The translations under genes and the position numbers were made by a program. Under the pieces are notes generated by a model. It did no database searches. It was not told the origin of the DNA and worked only from the letters and a program-made list of their open reading frames with translations. Shown piece by piece: positions 52,079 to 60,765 of a stretch of DNA of 64,000 nucleotides. Source of the stretch: Lachnospiraceae bacterium (GTDB taxonomy: Bacteria; Bacillota; Clostridia; Lachnospirales; Lachnospiraceae). How positions within the stretch are numbered: the first letter of the stretch is position 1; each line of letters begins with the position of its first letter. The stretch lies in contig JAGBHK010000022.1 of the NCBI GenBank assembly GCA_017935565.1, positions 124,001 to 188,000 of the forward strand, read 5' to 3'.

Positions 52079-52585
52079 ATTAGCGAGTTAATGATTAACG
52101 AACAAATCAGAGATAAGGAAGTTCGTCTCATCGGAGAAGACGGTGAACAGCTTGGAATTATGTCTGCAAAGGATGCTTTTAAATTAGCAAAGGAAGCAGG
52201 GCTTGACCTTGTGAAGATTGCGCCAACAGCTAAACCACCTGTATGTAAGATTATTGATTACGGTAAATACAGATATGAATTAGCTAAAAAAGAAAAAGAA
52301 GCTAAAAAGAAACAGAAGGTTGTAGATGTAAAGGTATTATGGTTATCGCCAAATATTGAAAGCAACGATCTCAACACTAAGATTAATCAGGCAAGAAAGA
52401 TACTTACAAAGGGTGATAAACTCAAAGTTATGCTTAGATTTAGAGGTAGAGAGATGGCTCATATGAACAGTAGCAAGCACATCCTTGATGATTTTGTAGA
52501 GGCATTAGCTGATTGTTCAGTAGTTGAAAAGCCTGCCAAGGTTGAAGGCAGAAGTATGGTTGTGGTTTTAACTGAAAAGAAGTAG
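52079..52585 (+). CDS. infC: Translation initiation factor IF-3
   Basis: The 168-residue factor prevents premature joining of subunits and checks the start codon. The likely start is ATT 52079, seven bases after GGAGGTG, giving (M)SELMINEQIRDKEVRLIGEDG, which lines up with other IF-3 N-termini. ATG 52091 lacks a ribosome site. IF-3 genes of many bacteria use AUU so that the factor limits its own synthesis. Both IF-3 domains are present (linker KKEKEAKKKQKV). Confidence 0.93.
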   Translation: MSELMINEQIRDKEVRLIGEDGEQLGIMSAKDAFKLAKEAGLDLVKIAPTAKPPVCKIIDYGKYRYELAKKEKEAKKKQKVVDVKVLWLSPNIESNDLNTKINQARKILTKGDKLKVMLRFRGREMAHMNSSKHILDDFVEALADCSVVEKPAKVEGRSMVVVLTEKK

Positions 52586-52618
52586 TTAAAATATAAAGAT
52601 TTTAAGGAGGATTTAAAA

Positions 52619-52816
52619 ATGCCAAAAATTAAGACAAGTAAAGCAGCTTCAAAGCGTTTTAAAGTAACAGGTACAGGAAAATTAAAGAGAATGAAGGCTT
52701 ACAAGAGCCACATCTTAACAAAGAAGTCTACAAAGAGAAAGAGAAACTTAAGAAAAGCAACAACAACTGATGCTACAAACGTAAAGGCAATGAAGAAAAT
52801 CTTACCATATTTATAA
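52619..52816 (+). CDS. rpmI: Ribosomal protein bL35
   Basis: The 65-residue basic protein has the standard sequence [19 protein letters not shown] and the C-terminal [12 protein letters not shown]. It starts behind AAGGAGG and lies between infC and rplT in the conserved order. Confidence 0.97.
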   Translation: MPKIKTSKAASKRFKVTGTGKLKRMKAYKSHILTKKSTKRKRNLRKATTTDATNVKAMKKILPYL

Positions 52817-52875
52817 GATTTTGATTGTTGGTACTTAAATTTTAGATTGAATTTGTTTATAGGAGGAATACCAAA

Positions 52876-53232
52876 ATGGCAAGAATTAAAGGCGGATTAA
52901 ACGCTAAGAAGAAACATAATAGAGTATTAAAGTTAGCTAAAGGTTACAGAGGTGCTAGATCTAAGCAGTACAGAGTAGCTAAGCAGTCAGTTATGAGAGC
53001 ATTAACAAGCTCATATGCTGGTAGAAAAGAAAGAAAGAGACAGTTCAGACAGTTATGGATTGCAAGAATCAATGCAGCAGCTAGAATGAACGGTTTATCA
53101 TACAGCAAGCTTATGCACGGCTTAAAGTTAGCTGATATCGAAATGAACAGAAAGATGTTAGCTGAATTAGCAGTAAATGATGCAGAAGGATTTGCAAAAT
53201 TAGCGGAAGTTGCTAAGTCTAAATTAGCTTAA
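52876..53232 (+). CDS. rplT: Ribosomal protein bL20
   Basis: The 118-residue basic protein begins [20 protein letters not shown] and ends with the helical [15 protein letters not shown] tail. It builds into the large subunit early and is the usual feedback repressor of this operon through the infC leader. Two terminators follow. Confidence 0.97.
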   Translation: MARIKGGLNAKKKHNRVLKLAKGYRGARSKQYRVAKQSVMRALTSSYAGRKERKRQFRQLWIARINAAARMNGLSYSKLMHGLKLADIEMNRKMLAELAVNDAEGFAKLAEVAKSKLA

Positions 53233-53246
53233 TAATTATTGATATA

Positions 53247-53273
53247 AAGGTCTAGAGTATTCTAGGCCTTTTT
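53247..53273 (+). terminator. First terminator after rplT
   Basis: AAGGTCTAGA (53247-53256) pairs with TCTAGGCCTT (53261-53270) with one mismatch, followed by TTT. Confidence 0.78.
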
Positions 53274-53279
53274 GATTGG

Positions 53280-53325
53280 ATAGCATATTTTCGATTTTTT
53301 TGAAAATATGCTATTCATTTTTTTT
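53280..53325 (+). terminator. Second terminator, perfect 13-bp stem
   Basis: ATAGCATATTTTC (53280-53292) pairs exactly with 53302-53314, followed by eight T. It insulates the signalling operon from ribosomal transcription. Confidence 0.85.
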
Positions 53326-53395
53326 AAATTGTGTGATAAAATATAAATATTAAGTTATTGTGAGAGATAATTTCAAATTGTGAAGGATGGTAATT

Positions 53396-54388
53396 ATGAG
53401 CAAAAATAGTAATATTTCTGCTGATGAATTATTGGAAAAGATTTTTTATTACATGAATCAATTAGTAGTAGAAAAGGATTTTCATAAATCAGTGTTATTA
53501 TTGGCAGATTTAGGAAAAGTATTGGTTAATGCTGAACGAACATCATTTTGGTGTATTGATGATAAAAAGAAACAGTATTGGACTGTTGCTGCTATTGGGG
53601 AAGAAAAGATTTGTGTGCCACAAGGCACTGGCATTGTTGGTGCTGCTATTGAGGGTAATGAGACTATAGTTATAGATAAACCATATGAAGATAATCGATT
53701 TAATAAGGATGTGGACAAAAAGACTGGTTATATAACAAGGTCTATTCTTTGTATGCCTGTAATGAATGAAAAAGGTCAGGTTATCGGCGCCTATCAGGCG
53801 ATAAACAAGATGGATGCAGAAGGCTTTGATGAGAAAGATAGTAGTAGATTAACATTGGCTGCTGCGTTTTGTGGTAAGTTATTGGAAGCACAGATTTTGC
53901 GAGAACAGAATGTAGTTGACCAATTAACTGGACTTAAGAACAGAAAAGCATTCTACAGCAATTATGATACAGATATTATTCCAGCATTGGCTGACAAAAA
54001 GTGCAGTATTATCATGTGTGATATTGACTTTTTTAAAAAGGTTAATGATACATATGGGCATAATGTCGGTGATGCAGTGCTTATGAATGTTGCGGATTTG
54101 TTTACTAAACTTCTTGATGGTAGAGGAGTTATGTATAGATGGGGCGGAGAGGAATTTGTGATTCTTCTTGTAGATAAAAATAAGGAGGAAGCGCGAGTTA
54201 TTGCAGAAGAATTAAGATGTGCAATAGAACAGGCTGAATGTTATTGTGAAAATCATTTGGTGAAAGTTACTATGTCATTTGGAATAAATGAAATTGATGG
54301 TAACTTGCAATCCAATGAAAATATAAAAGTAGCTGATGATAATTTATATACAGCAAAAAAAGAAGGACGAAACAGAGTTATCGGATAA
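53396..54388 (+). CDS. GAF-GGDEF diguanylate cyclase
   Basis: The 330-residue protein starts at ATG 53396 behind AGGATGG. Residues 18-165 form a GAF-like sensor (TSFWCIDDKKKQYWTV, GTGIVGAAIEGNETIVIDKPY). Residues 178-330 form a GGDEF domain with DQLTGLKNRKAF, CDIDFFKKVNDTYGH and an intact RWGGEEF active loop, so it should make cyclic di-GMP. No inhibitory RxxD site is seen in the usual place. It is the first of four closely packed genes with a TIR protein, a class III cyclase and a coiled-coil protein. Confidence 0.88.
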   Translation: MSKNSNISADELLEKIFYYMNQLVVEKDFHKSVLLLADLGKVLVNAERTSFWCIDDKKKQYWTVAAIGEEKICVPQGTGIVGAAIEGNETIVIDKPYEDNRFNKDVDKKTGYITRSILCMPVMNEKGQVIGAYQAINKMDAEGFDEKDSSRLTLAAAFCGKLLEAQILREQNVVDQLTGLKNRKAFYSNYDTDIIPALADKKCSIIMCDIDFFKKVNDTYGHNVGDAVLMNVADLFTKLLDGRGVMYRWGGEEFVILLVDKNKEEARVIAEELRCAIEQAECYCENHLVKVTMSFGINEIDGNLQSNENIKVADDNLYTAKKEGRNRVIG

Positions 54389-54409
54389 CGATAGAAAGGT
54401 TGAGATATA

Positions 54410-55132
54410 ATGAGTGAAAACAGATATGTTTTTATAAGCTATAGTTCAATTGATGCCGAATATGTGTCTGAAATTGCAAGTGTTTTGGATGATTATGGCA
54501 TTGATTATTGGAAAGCACCTGAGAATATACCTGCAGGCTCGAATTATGCAAAAGAGATACCTAAAGCAATAAAAGATTGTGCGTTGTTTTTGTTAGTTTG
54601 CTCCAAAAATTCTCAGGAATCAATATGGGTGGAAAAAGAATTGGATACGGCAATTTGTCATAGAAAGGAAATTTTGCCAGTTCAGATTGATTCATTTGAA
54701 ATGAATGATTTATTTAAATTTTATTTAAATAATGTACAGATGTTCCCATTGGTATATAAGGAACAAAAGATTAATAATTCAAAAGATTTTGTGGATAAGG
54801 TTAAGGATTTGTCTGGACTATTCAGAGGTAGTGATTCTGATATTGAACGTAAGATGGAGTTGTTTATTTCTGATGAGCAGGCAAAACGTACTGATAAGAG
54901 AAGTAATGCTCTTAGAATGAATAGAATTCCGCTAGATTGTGAGTATTGTGGAAATAAGGTTAAGTTGAAGTCAATAGGTGTTTATGTTTGTGAAAAATGC
55001 GGAAAAGAAAACTATGATGACTTTTATAAAGTGCGTGCCTATATTGAAAAATATGGGCCTGCTCCTGCCATAGTTATTTCGAGAAAAACAGGAGTGCCAA
55101 GAGCATCTATTGAGTTTTTTAAAAATAGTTAG
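54410..55132 (+). CDS. TIR-domain protein with zinc ribbon
   Basis: The 240-residue protein has a TIR domain (about 5-145): YVFISYSSIDAEYVSEIA and SIWVEKELDTAICH with Glu77 in the place of the catalytic Glu of NAD-cleaving TIRs. A treble-clef-like zinc ribbon CEYCGNK ... CEKCGKEN follows (about 178-200), then a small helical motif GPAPAIVISRKTGVPRAS like a helix-turn-helix. No cyclic-nucleotide-binding domain is seen, so it does not match the usual Pycsar TIR effectors. Its neighbours are cyclases, suggesting a second-messenger link that is not shown by its own sequence. Confidence 0.8.
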   Translation: MSENRYVFISYSSIDAEYVSEIASVLDDYGIDYWKAPENIPAGSNYAKEIPKAIKDCALFLLVCSKNSQESIWVEKELDTAICHRKEILPVQIDSFEMNDLFKFYLNNVQMFPLVYKEQKINNSKDFVDKVKDLSGLFRGSDSDIERKMELFISDEQAKRTDKRSNALRMNRIPLDCEYCGNKVKLKSIGVYVCEKCGKENYDDFYKVRAYIEKYGPAPAIVISRKTGVPRASIEFFKNS

Positions 55133-55155
55133 AATGTAAGATATGGTGATGGTTC

Positions 55156-57576
55156 GTGGACAGAATAATATGGATAATTGAGGACAATAGAGAAAATTTG
55201 CTTGATGCACAGCGCAAGATTAATTCACATGATGGTATGAAGGCGATGTGCATATTGTCCGTTCCGTTTCTTCAAAAGGTAATAGCTGAAAGAATTGACG
55301 TGGATGAAAAAAGTATAAGTAATCCATCGTTAGTTTTGATTGATTATGATATTGCAGAGAAGAATACGGAGTATTTATCAATATTAAAAACACATCCAAA
55401 ACTTGCAGGTGTACCTGTGTTTATTATGGCTGGTTTTTTAGATTCAGAGCGACTTGAAGAATGTTATTTAAAAGGTGCGATGCTGGTTGTTGAGAAACCA
55501 CTAAATAAACGAGCAATTCTTCGTATGGACAATGCTTCCTGGCAGTATGAATTGTCAAAAAATTACGAAAGAGTTGTGCAAAAACAGATTAGCGAGTTGG
55601 AAACATCCAAAGAGATTAAGATGTTAAATACCCAGCTGGAAAATAGAAACGAATTTTTGTATTCGGTGTTTGGTAAATATTTTTCAGATGAGTTGATTGA
55701 TATTATTTTAAGTAAGCGTGAGGGCGAATTTATTGGTGGTGAAAAAACACAAATAGCAGTGTTATTTTCAGATTTAAGGGGGTTTACAAGTTTATCGGAA
55801 AGCATGGATGCTCAATCTATTACAGATATGCTTAACTGCTATTTTGGTATTATGTCAGATATTATTATTAAGTATGGCGGTACCATAATAGAATTTCTTG
55901 GAGATGGCATTCTTGCAGTTTTTGGTGCGCCAAATAAATGTGAAGATTATGCTGCAAAAGCGGTTGCTGCGGCTATCGATATGCAAAATTCAATATGGAA
56001 AGTAAATGATTTTTGTAGAAAAAAAGGGTATGAAGAACTTCAAATGGGGATAGGAGTCCATTGTGGTGAGGGCTTTGTTGGAAACGTGGGAACAGAGCGA
56101 ATGATGCGCTACAATGTAATTGGACGAGTTGTAAATATTTGTTCGCGCATTGAAAGTAACAGTGTTGGTGGCCAGGTTATAGTATCAGAACATATTGTGA
56201 AGGAAGTCAGTGATAAAATAAGCATTGTTGAAGTACGTGAAATCCAAGGAAAAGGTATGAAAGTACCTATGAAAATATGTGTTATATCAGGTATCGGTGG
56301 AAAATACAATGTTTATCTTAATGAAAAGGAAGATAGTTTTGTATACAAACTTGCTAAAGACATTTATGTTAATGTTTATGGTATGAGTGGTAAATTGCTT
56401 GAAAAAGAAGGACTAAAAGCACGTTTGATGTCTGTGGCAAAGGATAAACTTACAATTCATATTGTAGATGAAGCATCAATTGGATTATATGAAGACATTG
56501 TAATTAGTCATGAGAATGATGATTTATCAGGATTTAGTGATGTTTACGGTAAGGTGGTAGAAAAAACAAAGGATGAAAATATTGTCATTAATCTAACAAA
56601 AGTAAATAATGACTATAAAAAGTTCTGGTATGATATTGAACAGGGAAAAGTAGAACTTGAACTTGAATGGAGAGTTGATATGAAGAACCGAGCAGATGTG
56701 AAAATTATAAAATGCAATGAAAGCGATATGGTTGCGTATGAAGAGTACTTTGATAAATTAAATGAGAAGTTTGTATTGGCATATTGGTGTGATGAAGAAG
56801 ATATTCACATACATTTCTATAGTAAGGATAAGACTATACGAGCGCTTGAAATAATGGATTTTATAGCTAATAGATATTCCATTGTCAAAGGTGATGGCGT
56901 GTATGCTTATACGAATATGCGAAAAACCTTTTGGAATGTTTGTGTATCAGATGAGGAAGCTACTGATGATGAGCAAGCATTAGAGCGAATAATTGATAAT
57001 TATTATATTGGTAAGTGTGATTGGATTTTTGCATCAGATTATTGTAAAGACAATAAAGATGATATTGAAAAACTTCCATTGTATAAGAAGAAGAGAGTTT
57101 CATGGGCGTATGTTAAAACTACAGATATTGTACCAATGGGGGAAAGTTTTAAAATGAAGTCTTTGGAAAATGAGACTGATATGGAATTTGTTGCATCTGA
57201 TGATATGTATATTATGATTGGATGTAGAGGAGAAATATATAATATTAGCTCGGAGAAGTTTCACATGACTTATGAAAAGTCAGAAGAAAAGTTCGACATT
57301 TTCGAGCAAATGCCGGATTATATTCCAGAGGTATTAGGTTGTAAGGAAAATGAATATATCAGCTTGGATGATAAGGCATATCTTTGTTATCCGAAGTCTG
57401 AAAAGAAAATTTATGTAAGTAAGATAGAAAAAAGAACAAAAATCTTTAGCGAACATAATAAGGGAGAGTATTTTGTAGGTATGCCTGGTGATTATATGGC
57501 GGTTAGAGAAGATGATATTTCAGATATTTATATTATTCAGCGAGAAATATTTGAACAGACTTATGAGAAGGTGTAG
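55156..57576 (+). CDS. REC-class III nucleotide cyclase with tandem PGDYG-like C-terminus
   Basis: The 806-residue protein has a receiver domain (1-125; LIDYD, EKPLNK), a linker helix, a class III cyclase domain (about 195-375), an unassigned strand-rich region (about 385-520) and a C-terminal part of about 280 residues shared with the next gene. Cyclase metal Asp206 (FSDLRGF) and Asp250 (GDG) and catalytic Asn327/Arg331 are present. The base-selecting Lys is Glu246 and the Asp/Thr is Asn320, so ATP preference is not assured. The C-terminus has two PGDYG-like repeats (GEIYNI ... and GDYMAVRE ... DIYIIQREIF). TTG or ATG alternatives to start 55156 are not better. Confidence 0.82.
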   Translation: MDRIIWIIEDNRENLLDAQRKINSHDGMKAMCILSVPFLQKVIAERIDVDEKSISNPSLVLIDYDIAEKNTEYLSILKTHPKLAGVPVFIMAGFLDSERLEECYLKGAMLVVEKPLNKRAILRMDNASWQYELSKNYERVVQKQISELETSKEIKMLNTQLENRNEFLYSVFGKYFSDELIDIILSKREGEFIGGEKTQIAVLFSDLRGFTSLSESMDAQSITDMLNCYFGIMSDIIIKYGGTIIEFLGDGILAVFGAPNKCEDYAAKAVAAAIDMQNSIWKVNDFCRKKGYEELQMGIGVHCGEGFVGNVGTERMMRYNVIGRVVNICSRIESNSVGGQVIVSEHIVKEVSDKISIVEVREIQGKGMKVPMKICVISGIGGKYNVYLNEKEDSFVYKLAKDIYVNVYGMSGKLLEKEGLKARLMSVAKDKLTIHIVDEASIGLYEDIVISHENDDLSGFSDVYGKVVEKTKDENIVINLTKVNNDYKKFWYDIEQGKVELELEWRVDMKNRADVKIIKCNESDMVAYEEYFDKLNEKFVLAYWCDEEDIHIHFYSKDKTIRALEIMDFIANRYSIVKGDGVYAYTNMRKTFWNVCVSDEEATDDEQALERIIDNYYIGKCDWIFASDYCKDNKDDIEKLPLYKKKRVSWAYVKTTDIVPMGESFKMKSLENETDMEFVASDDMYIMIGCRGEIYNISSEKFHMTYEKSEEKFDIFEQMPDYIPEVLGCKENEYISLDDKAYLCYPKSEKKIYVSKIEKRTKIFSEHNKGEYFVGMPGDYMAVREDDISDIYIIQREIFEQTYEKV

Positions 57577-57590
57577 AATGGAGGATTTAA

Positions 57591-58877
57591 ATGGCATTTT
57601 GGAAGAAAAAAGACGAGGAATTTGATGAAGACGAGTTGGAATTGTTGGATATGTATGATGTTATCCAACAAGCAAAAGAAGAACAGAAGGCCTTAGAAAT
57701 TAAACGTGCAGAAGAAAGACGACTCGAGGCAATCAGACGTAAAGAGGAAGAAGAAAGATTAGCTGAAGAGGCGAGAATTGCAGAAGAAAAAAGAATTGCA
57801 GAGGAAGCAAGAATCGCAGAAGAAGTAAGGATTGCAGAAGAAAAGAGAAGACGTGAAATTGAGGCTAGATTAGAAGAAGAAGCTAGAGTATTTAATGAGG
57901 CTAAAAAGGCAGTTGAGGCCAGACTTGCAAGAAAGGTACTTGTAGGGGAAGAGGGAAAAAGTTTTGATGAGGAAGCTTATGAGGAAGTTAAACGTGAAGA
58001 TTTATTCATATACAAGATTCCTGATAAAGAAATGAAGGATCCACATTTGTTTTTGGGTAAGCAAGACAAAAAGTTTTGTCTTGGTTGGCATATGGACGAT
58101 GGTGAGATGGATGTGTTCTTTTATAGCAGAAATAAACAGATTCGTGCTACTGAATTCCTTGAATCTATTGCTATGGAATATGGAAAGGCTAGTGGAAATG
58201 AAACGTTTGCCCAGGCGACATTGTCTAAATTGCTTTTTAAAGTTCTTGGTAAAGAGGCAAATGATGATAGTGCCAATGAATTTTTAACAGAAAAGTCTAA
58301 TGAATACTTTAACGAATGTGATTGGTTATACACTTTGGGTATGGTAGATGATGAATACGTAAAGAGTATGAGAAAGTATAAGAAGAAAAATACTCCTTGG
58401 GCATTTGTTAAAACCACTGATATATTGCCTCGCGGTGAAAAGTTTAAGATTAAAATGCTTGAGAATGAAACAGAAGTTGAGCTTGTGGCTAATGACAATA
58501 CATACATTATGATTGGTATAAAGGGCGAAATTTATAATATAACAGCAGATAAATTTGAAGCATCATATACGGCTACGACAGAAGAATTTGATATTTGCGG
58601 TATTATGCCAATGTATTTACCAACTGTATTTGCGTGTGTTACAAATAAAAGAATTAGTTTGGATGATAAAGCTCGTGTATGTTATCCAAAGGAACAGCGT
58701 GCGATTTATGCTAAACAGTTGGAGAAAAAGACAAAGGTATTCTCTATTTACAATAACGGAGAATATTTTGTTGGAAAATTTGGAGATTATCTTGTGGTTA
58801 GGGAGGATGACTACGAAGACGTTTATATAGTTCAAAAAGAAATATTTGGTGAATCATACGAAAAAGCCATTGACTAG
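57591..58877 (+). CDS. Coiled-coil protein with tandem PGDYG-like C-terminus
   Basis: The 428-residue protein has an acidic start, a long charged coiled coil (about 25-130) of repeated EEARIAEEKR units, and a C-terminal region (about 145-428) clearly homologous to that of the cyclase upstream: AFVKTTDILPRGEKFKIK, NTYIMIGIKGEIYNI, GDYLVVREDDYEDVYIVQKEIF. It has no enzymatic motif. It starts behind GGAGG 14 bases after the cyclase. It may form a scaffold or partner for the cyclase through the shared domain. Confidence 0.72.
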   Translation: MAFWKKKDEEFDEDELELLDMYDVIQQAKEEQKALEIKRAEERRLEAIRRKEEEERLAEEARIAEEKRIAEEARIAEEVRIAEEKRRREIEARLEEEARVFNEAKKAVEARLARKVLVGEEGKSFDEEAYEEVKREDLFIYKIPDKEMKDPHLFLGKQDKKFCLGWHMDDGEMDVFFYSRNKQIRATEFLESIAMEYGKASGNETFAQATLSKLLFKVLGKEANDDSANEFLTEKSNEYFNECDWLYTLGMVDDEYVKSMRKYKKKNTPWAFVKTTDILPRGEKFKIKMLENETEVELVANDNTYIMIGIKGEIYNITADKFEASYTATTEEFDICGIMPMYLPTVFACVTNKRISLDDKARVCYPKEQRAIYAKQLEKKTKVFSIYNNGEYFVGKFGDYLVVREDDYEDVYIVQKEIFGESYEKAID

Positions 58878-58898
58878 CGGATAACTAGTAGTTATAAT
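58870..58898 (+). promoter_or_regulatory. SigA-type promoter of the queuosine operon
   Basis: TTGACT (58870-58875), a 17-base spacer and TATAAT (58893-58898). The -35 overlaps the stop of the preceding gene. Transcription would begin right at the preQ1 riboswitch. Confidence 0.85.
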
Positions 58899-58903
58899 GT
58901 GTT

Positions 58904-58947
58904 CTAGACAGTTCATTAGTACCATCCTGTCTATAAAAAAAACTAGG
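58904..58947 (+). promoter_or_regulatory. preQ1 class I riboswitch
   Basis: Stem P1 AGACAG (58906-58911) pairs with CTGTCT (58927-58932), the loop contains TTCATTAGTACCATC, and an A-rich tail TATAAAAAAAACTAG follows, able to form the H-type pseudoknot of preQ1-I aptamers. It lies upstream of queD-queE-folE-queC-queF, the known target pathway. Ligand binding would favour the terminator at 58967. Confidence 0.85.
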
Positions 58948-58966
58948 GCTGTTATGAGATAATTAT

Positions 58967-58993
58967 GGCAGGCTTAGGCCTGCCTTTGTTTTT
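58967..58993 (+). terminator. Expression-platform terminator of the preQ1 riboswitch
   Basis: GGCAGGC (58967-58973) pairs with GCCTGCC (58978-58984), followed by TTTGTTTTT. It follows the aptamer by about 20 bases, as in an off-switch. Confidence 0.82.
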
Positions 58994-59034
58994 GAACCTG
59001 TCGGCAGGATTTATACTAACAAATTGGAGGAAAT

Positions 59035-59454
59035 ATGTTTACATTAAAATCTGAAAATAGTTTTGATGCAGCTCATTTTTTATCTGAATATAAAGGTAAA
59101 TGTGGAAATATCCATGGTCACAGATGGAAAGTTGAGATTGAGATATTAAGTGATGAGTTAAGCAATGAAACCCAAACAAGAGGAATGATTGTTGACTTTG
59201 ACAGATTAAAAGAAGATTTGAAAAAAGAAGTGGATTATTTTGATCACTCCCTTATAGTTGAAAAGAATACATTAAAGCCAAAGACGATGGAAGCTTTGAA
59301 TGAAGAGGGTATAAAAATTGTTGAGGTAGATTTTAGGTCTACTGCGGAAAACTTTTCAAAGTATTTTTATATGGTGATGAAAGAAAAAGGATACAATGTT
59401 AAGTGCGCAACTGTTTATGAGACTCCTACAAATTGTGCATCTTATTACTTATAA
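59035..59454 (+). CDS. queD: 6-carboxy-tetrahydropterin synthase QueD
   Basis: The 139-residue enzyme converts dihydroneopterin triphosphate to 6-carboxytetrahydropterin in queuosine synthesis. Zinc His residues in FDAAHFL and IHGHRW, the catalytic Cys in KCGNIHGH, and the C-terminal TVYETPTNCASYY are family marks. It starts behind TTGGAGG and is first in the preQ1-controlled operon. Confidence 0.93.
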   Translation: MFTLKSENSFDAAHFLSEYKGKCGNIHGHRWKVEIEILSDELSNETQTRGMIVDFDRLKEDLKKEVDYFDHSLIVEKNTLKPKTMEALNEEGIKIVEVDFRSTAENFSKYFYMVMKEKGYNVKCATVYETPTNCASYYL

Positions 59455-59481
59455 ACTTTTTGCATAGTATGGAGAAAAAAT

Positions 59482-60156
59482 TTGGAATATAAGATTGCAG
59501 AGAAATTTGTGAGTATAAATGGCGAAGGAACTAAAGCGGGACAGTTAGCTGTATTCATTCGTTTGTGTGGATGTAATTTAAACTGTAGTTACTGTGATAC
59601 GAAGTGGGCAAATGAAAAAGATGTTCCATTTACACTAATGACAGAAGAAGAGTTAGCTTCATATGTCGAGGATACAGGTGTTAAAAATATTACACTTACA
59701 GGTGGAGAACCATTGCTTGATAAAGATAATGAAGATGTAAAATTGTTATTAAGTAGATTATCAAAAATTAAAGATGTATTCATTGAAATTGAAACCAATG
59801 GAAGCATAGCGATTGAGCAGTTTAAAGATGTTGCTACAAATATTAGTTTTACAATGGATTACAAACTTCCATCAAGTAATATGGAAGAATTGATGTGCTT
59901 GGATAACTTCAATCATCTTCGCAGTATGGATACTGTGAAATTTGTTGCAGGCTCTGAAAATGATTTGAAAAAAGTGAAAGAAATAATTAAGAAATATAAA
60001 CTTACAGAGAAATGTAATGTGTATATTAGTCCTGTGTTTGGTAATATTGAACCAGTTGATATTGTGGATTTCATGATAACTAATAAGTTAAATGATGTAA
60101 ATCTACAGTTGCAATTACACAAAATTATTTGGGACCCAGAGAAAAAGGGCGTTTAA
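59482..60156 (+). CDS. queE: 7-carboxy-7-deazaguanine synthase QueE (radical SAM)
   Basis: The 224-residue enzyme has the radical-SAM cluster CNLNCSYCDTKW (CX3CX2C) and the GGEPLLD motif, and a substrate part FDYKLPSS-like (MDYKLPSSNME). Start TTG 59482 is behind GGAG. It follows queD by 27 bases. It makes the deazaguanine ring from carboxytetrahydropterin. Confidence 0.93.
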   Translation: MEYKIAEKFVSINGEGTKAGQLAVFIRLCGCNLNCSYCDTKWANEKDVPFTLMTEEELASYVEDTGVKNITLTGGEPLLDKDNEDVKLLLSRLSKIKDVFIEIETNGSIAIEQFKDVATNISFTMDYKLPSSNMEELMCLDNFNHLRSMDTVKFVAGSENDLKKVKEIIKKYKLTEKCNVYISPVFGNIEPVDIVDFMITNKLNDVNLQLQLHKIIWDPEKKGV

Positions 60157-60180
60157 TGAAAGTTGGAATGGAGAAAAGAA

Positions 60181-60762
60181 ATGGCGATTAATACAGAAGC
60201 AATAGAAATGCATATTAGAGGAATAATTGAAGCGTTGGGTGATGACCCTGAAAGAGAAGGTTTAAAAGATACACCTAAAAGAGTTGCGCGTATGTACAAT
60301 GAAGTTTTTGAAGGTATGAACTATTCGAATGATGAAATTGCTGAAATGTTCGATAAGACTTTTGAAGATGAGATTCAATATGCAAATAATTCAGGAGATA
60401 TGGTAATCGTTAGAGATATTGATGTTTTTAGTTACTGTGAGCATCACATTGCACTTATGTATGATATGAAGGTTACAGTTGCTTATTTACCAAAGGGAAA
60501 AGTTATTGGTCTTAGCAAAATTGCAAGAATTGCAGATATGGTATGTAAGAGATTGCAGTTGCAGGAAAGAATTGGCTCTGATATTGCTGAAATTATGCAA
60601 AAAATCACAGGTTCTGAGGATGTAGCTGTATTGATTGAAGGTAGTCATAGCTGTATGAGTGCAAGAGGGATTAAAAAGACCAATGCAAAAACATATACAA
60701 CAACGTTACGAGGTAAATTTCAAACAGACTCAGCATTGGTTGCGAGAGTAGACAGGAGGTAA
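60181..60762 (+). CDS. folE: GTP cyclohydrolase I FolE
   Basis: The 193-residue enzyme opens GTP to dihydroneopterin triphosphate, the entry to both folate and queuosine. Motifs: [26 protein letters not shown] (zinc Cys and His), [11 protein letters not shown] and [13 protein letters not shown] 60181 follows GGAG; a TTG 18 bases earlier overlaps that site. Its place between queE and queC shows that it supplies the queuosine branch. Confidence 0.94.
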   Translation: MAINTEAIEMHIRGIIEALGDDPEREGLKDTPKRVARMYNEVFEGMNYSNDEIAEMFDKTFEDEIQYANNSGDMVIVRDIDVFSYCEHHIALMYDMKVTVAYLPKGKVIGLSKIARIADMVCKRLQLQERIGSDIAEIMQKITGSEDVAVLIEGSHSCMSARGIKKTNAKTYTTTLRGKFQTDSALVARVDRR

Positions 60763-60765
60763 TTT

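Noticed and set aside
54410-57576. TIR plus cyclase as a classic Pycsar system
   Set aside because: The TIR protein has no visible cyclic-nucleotide-binding domain and the cyclase has receiver and PGDYG-like parts; the resemblance is only general.
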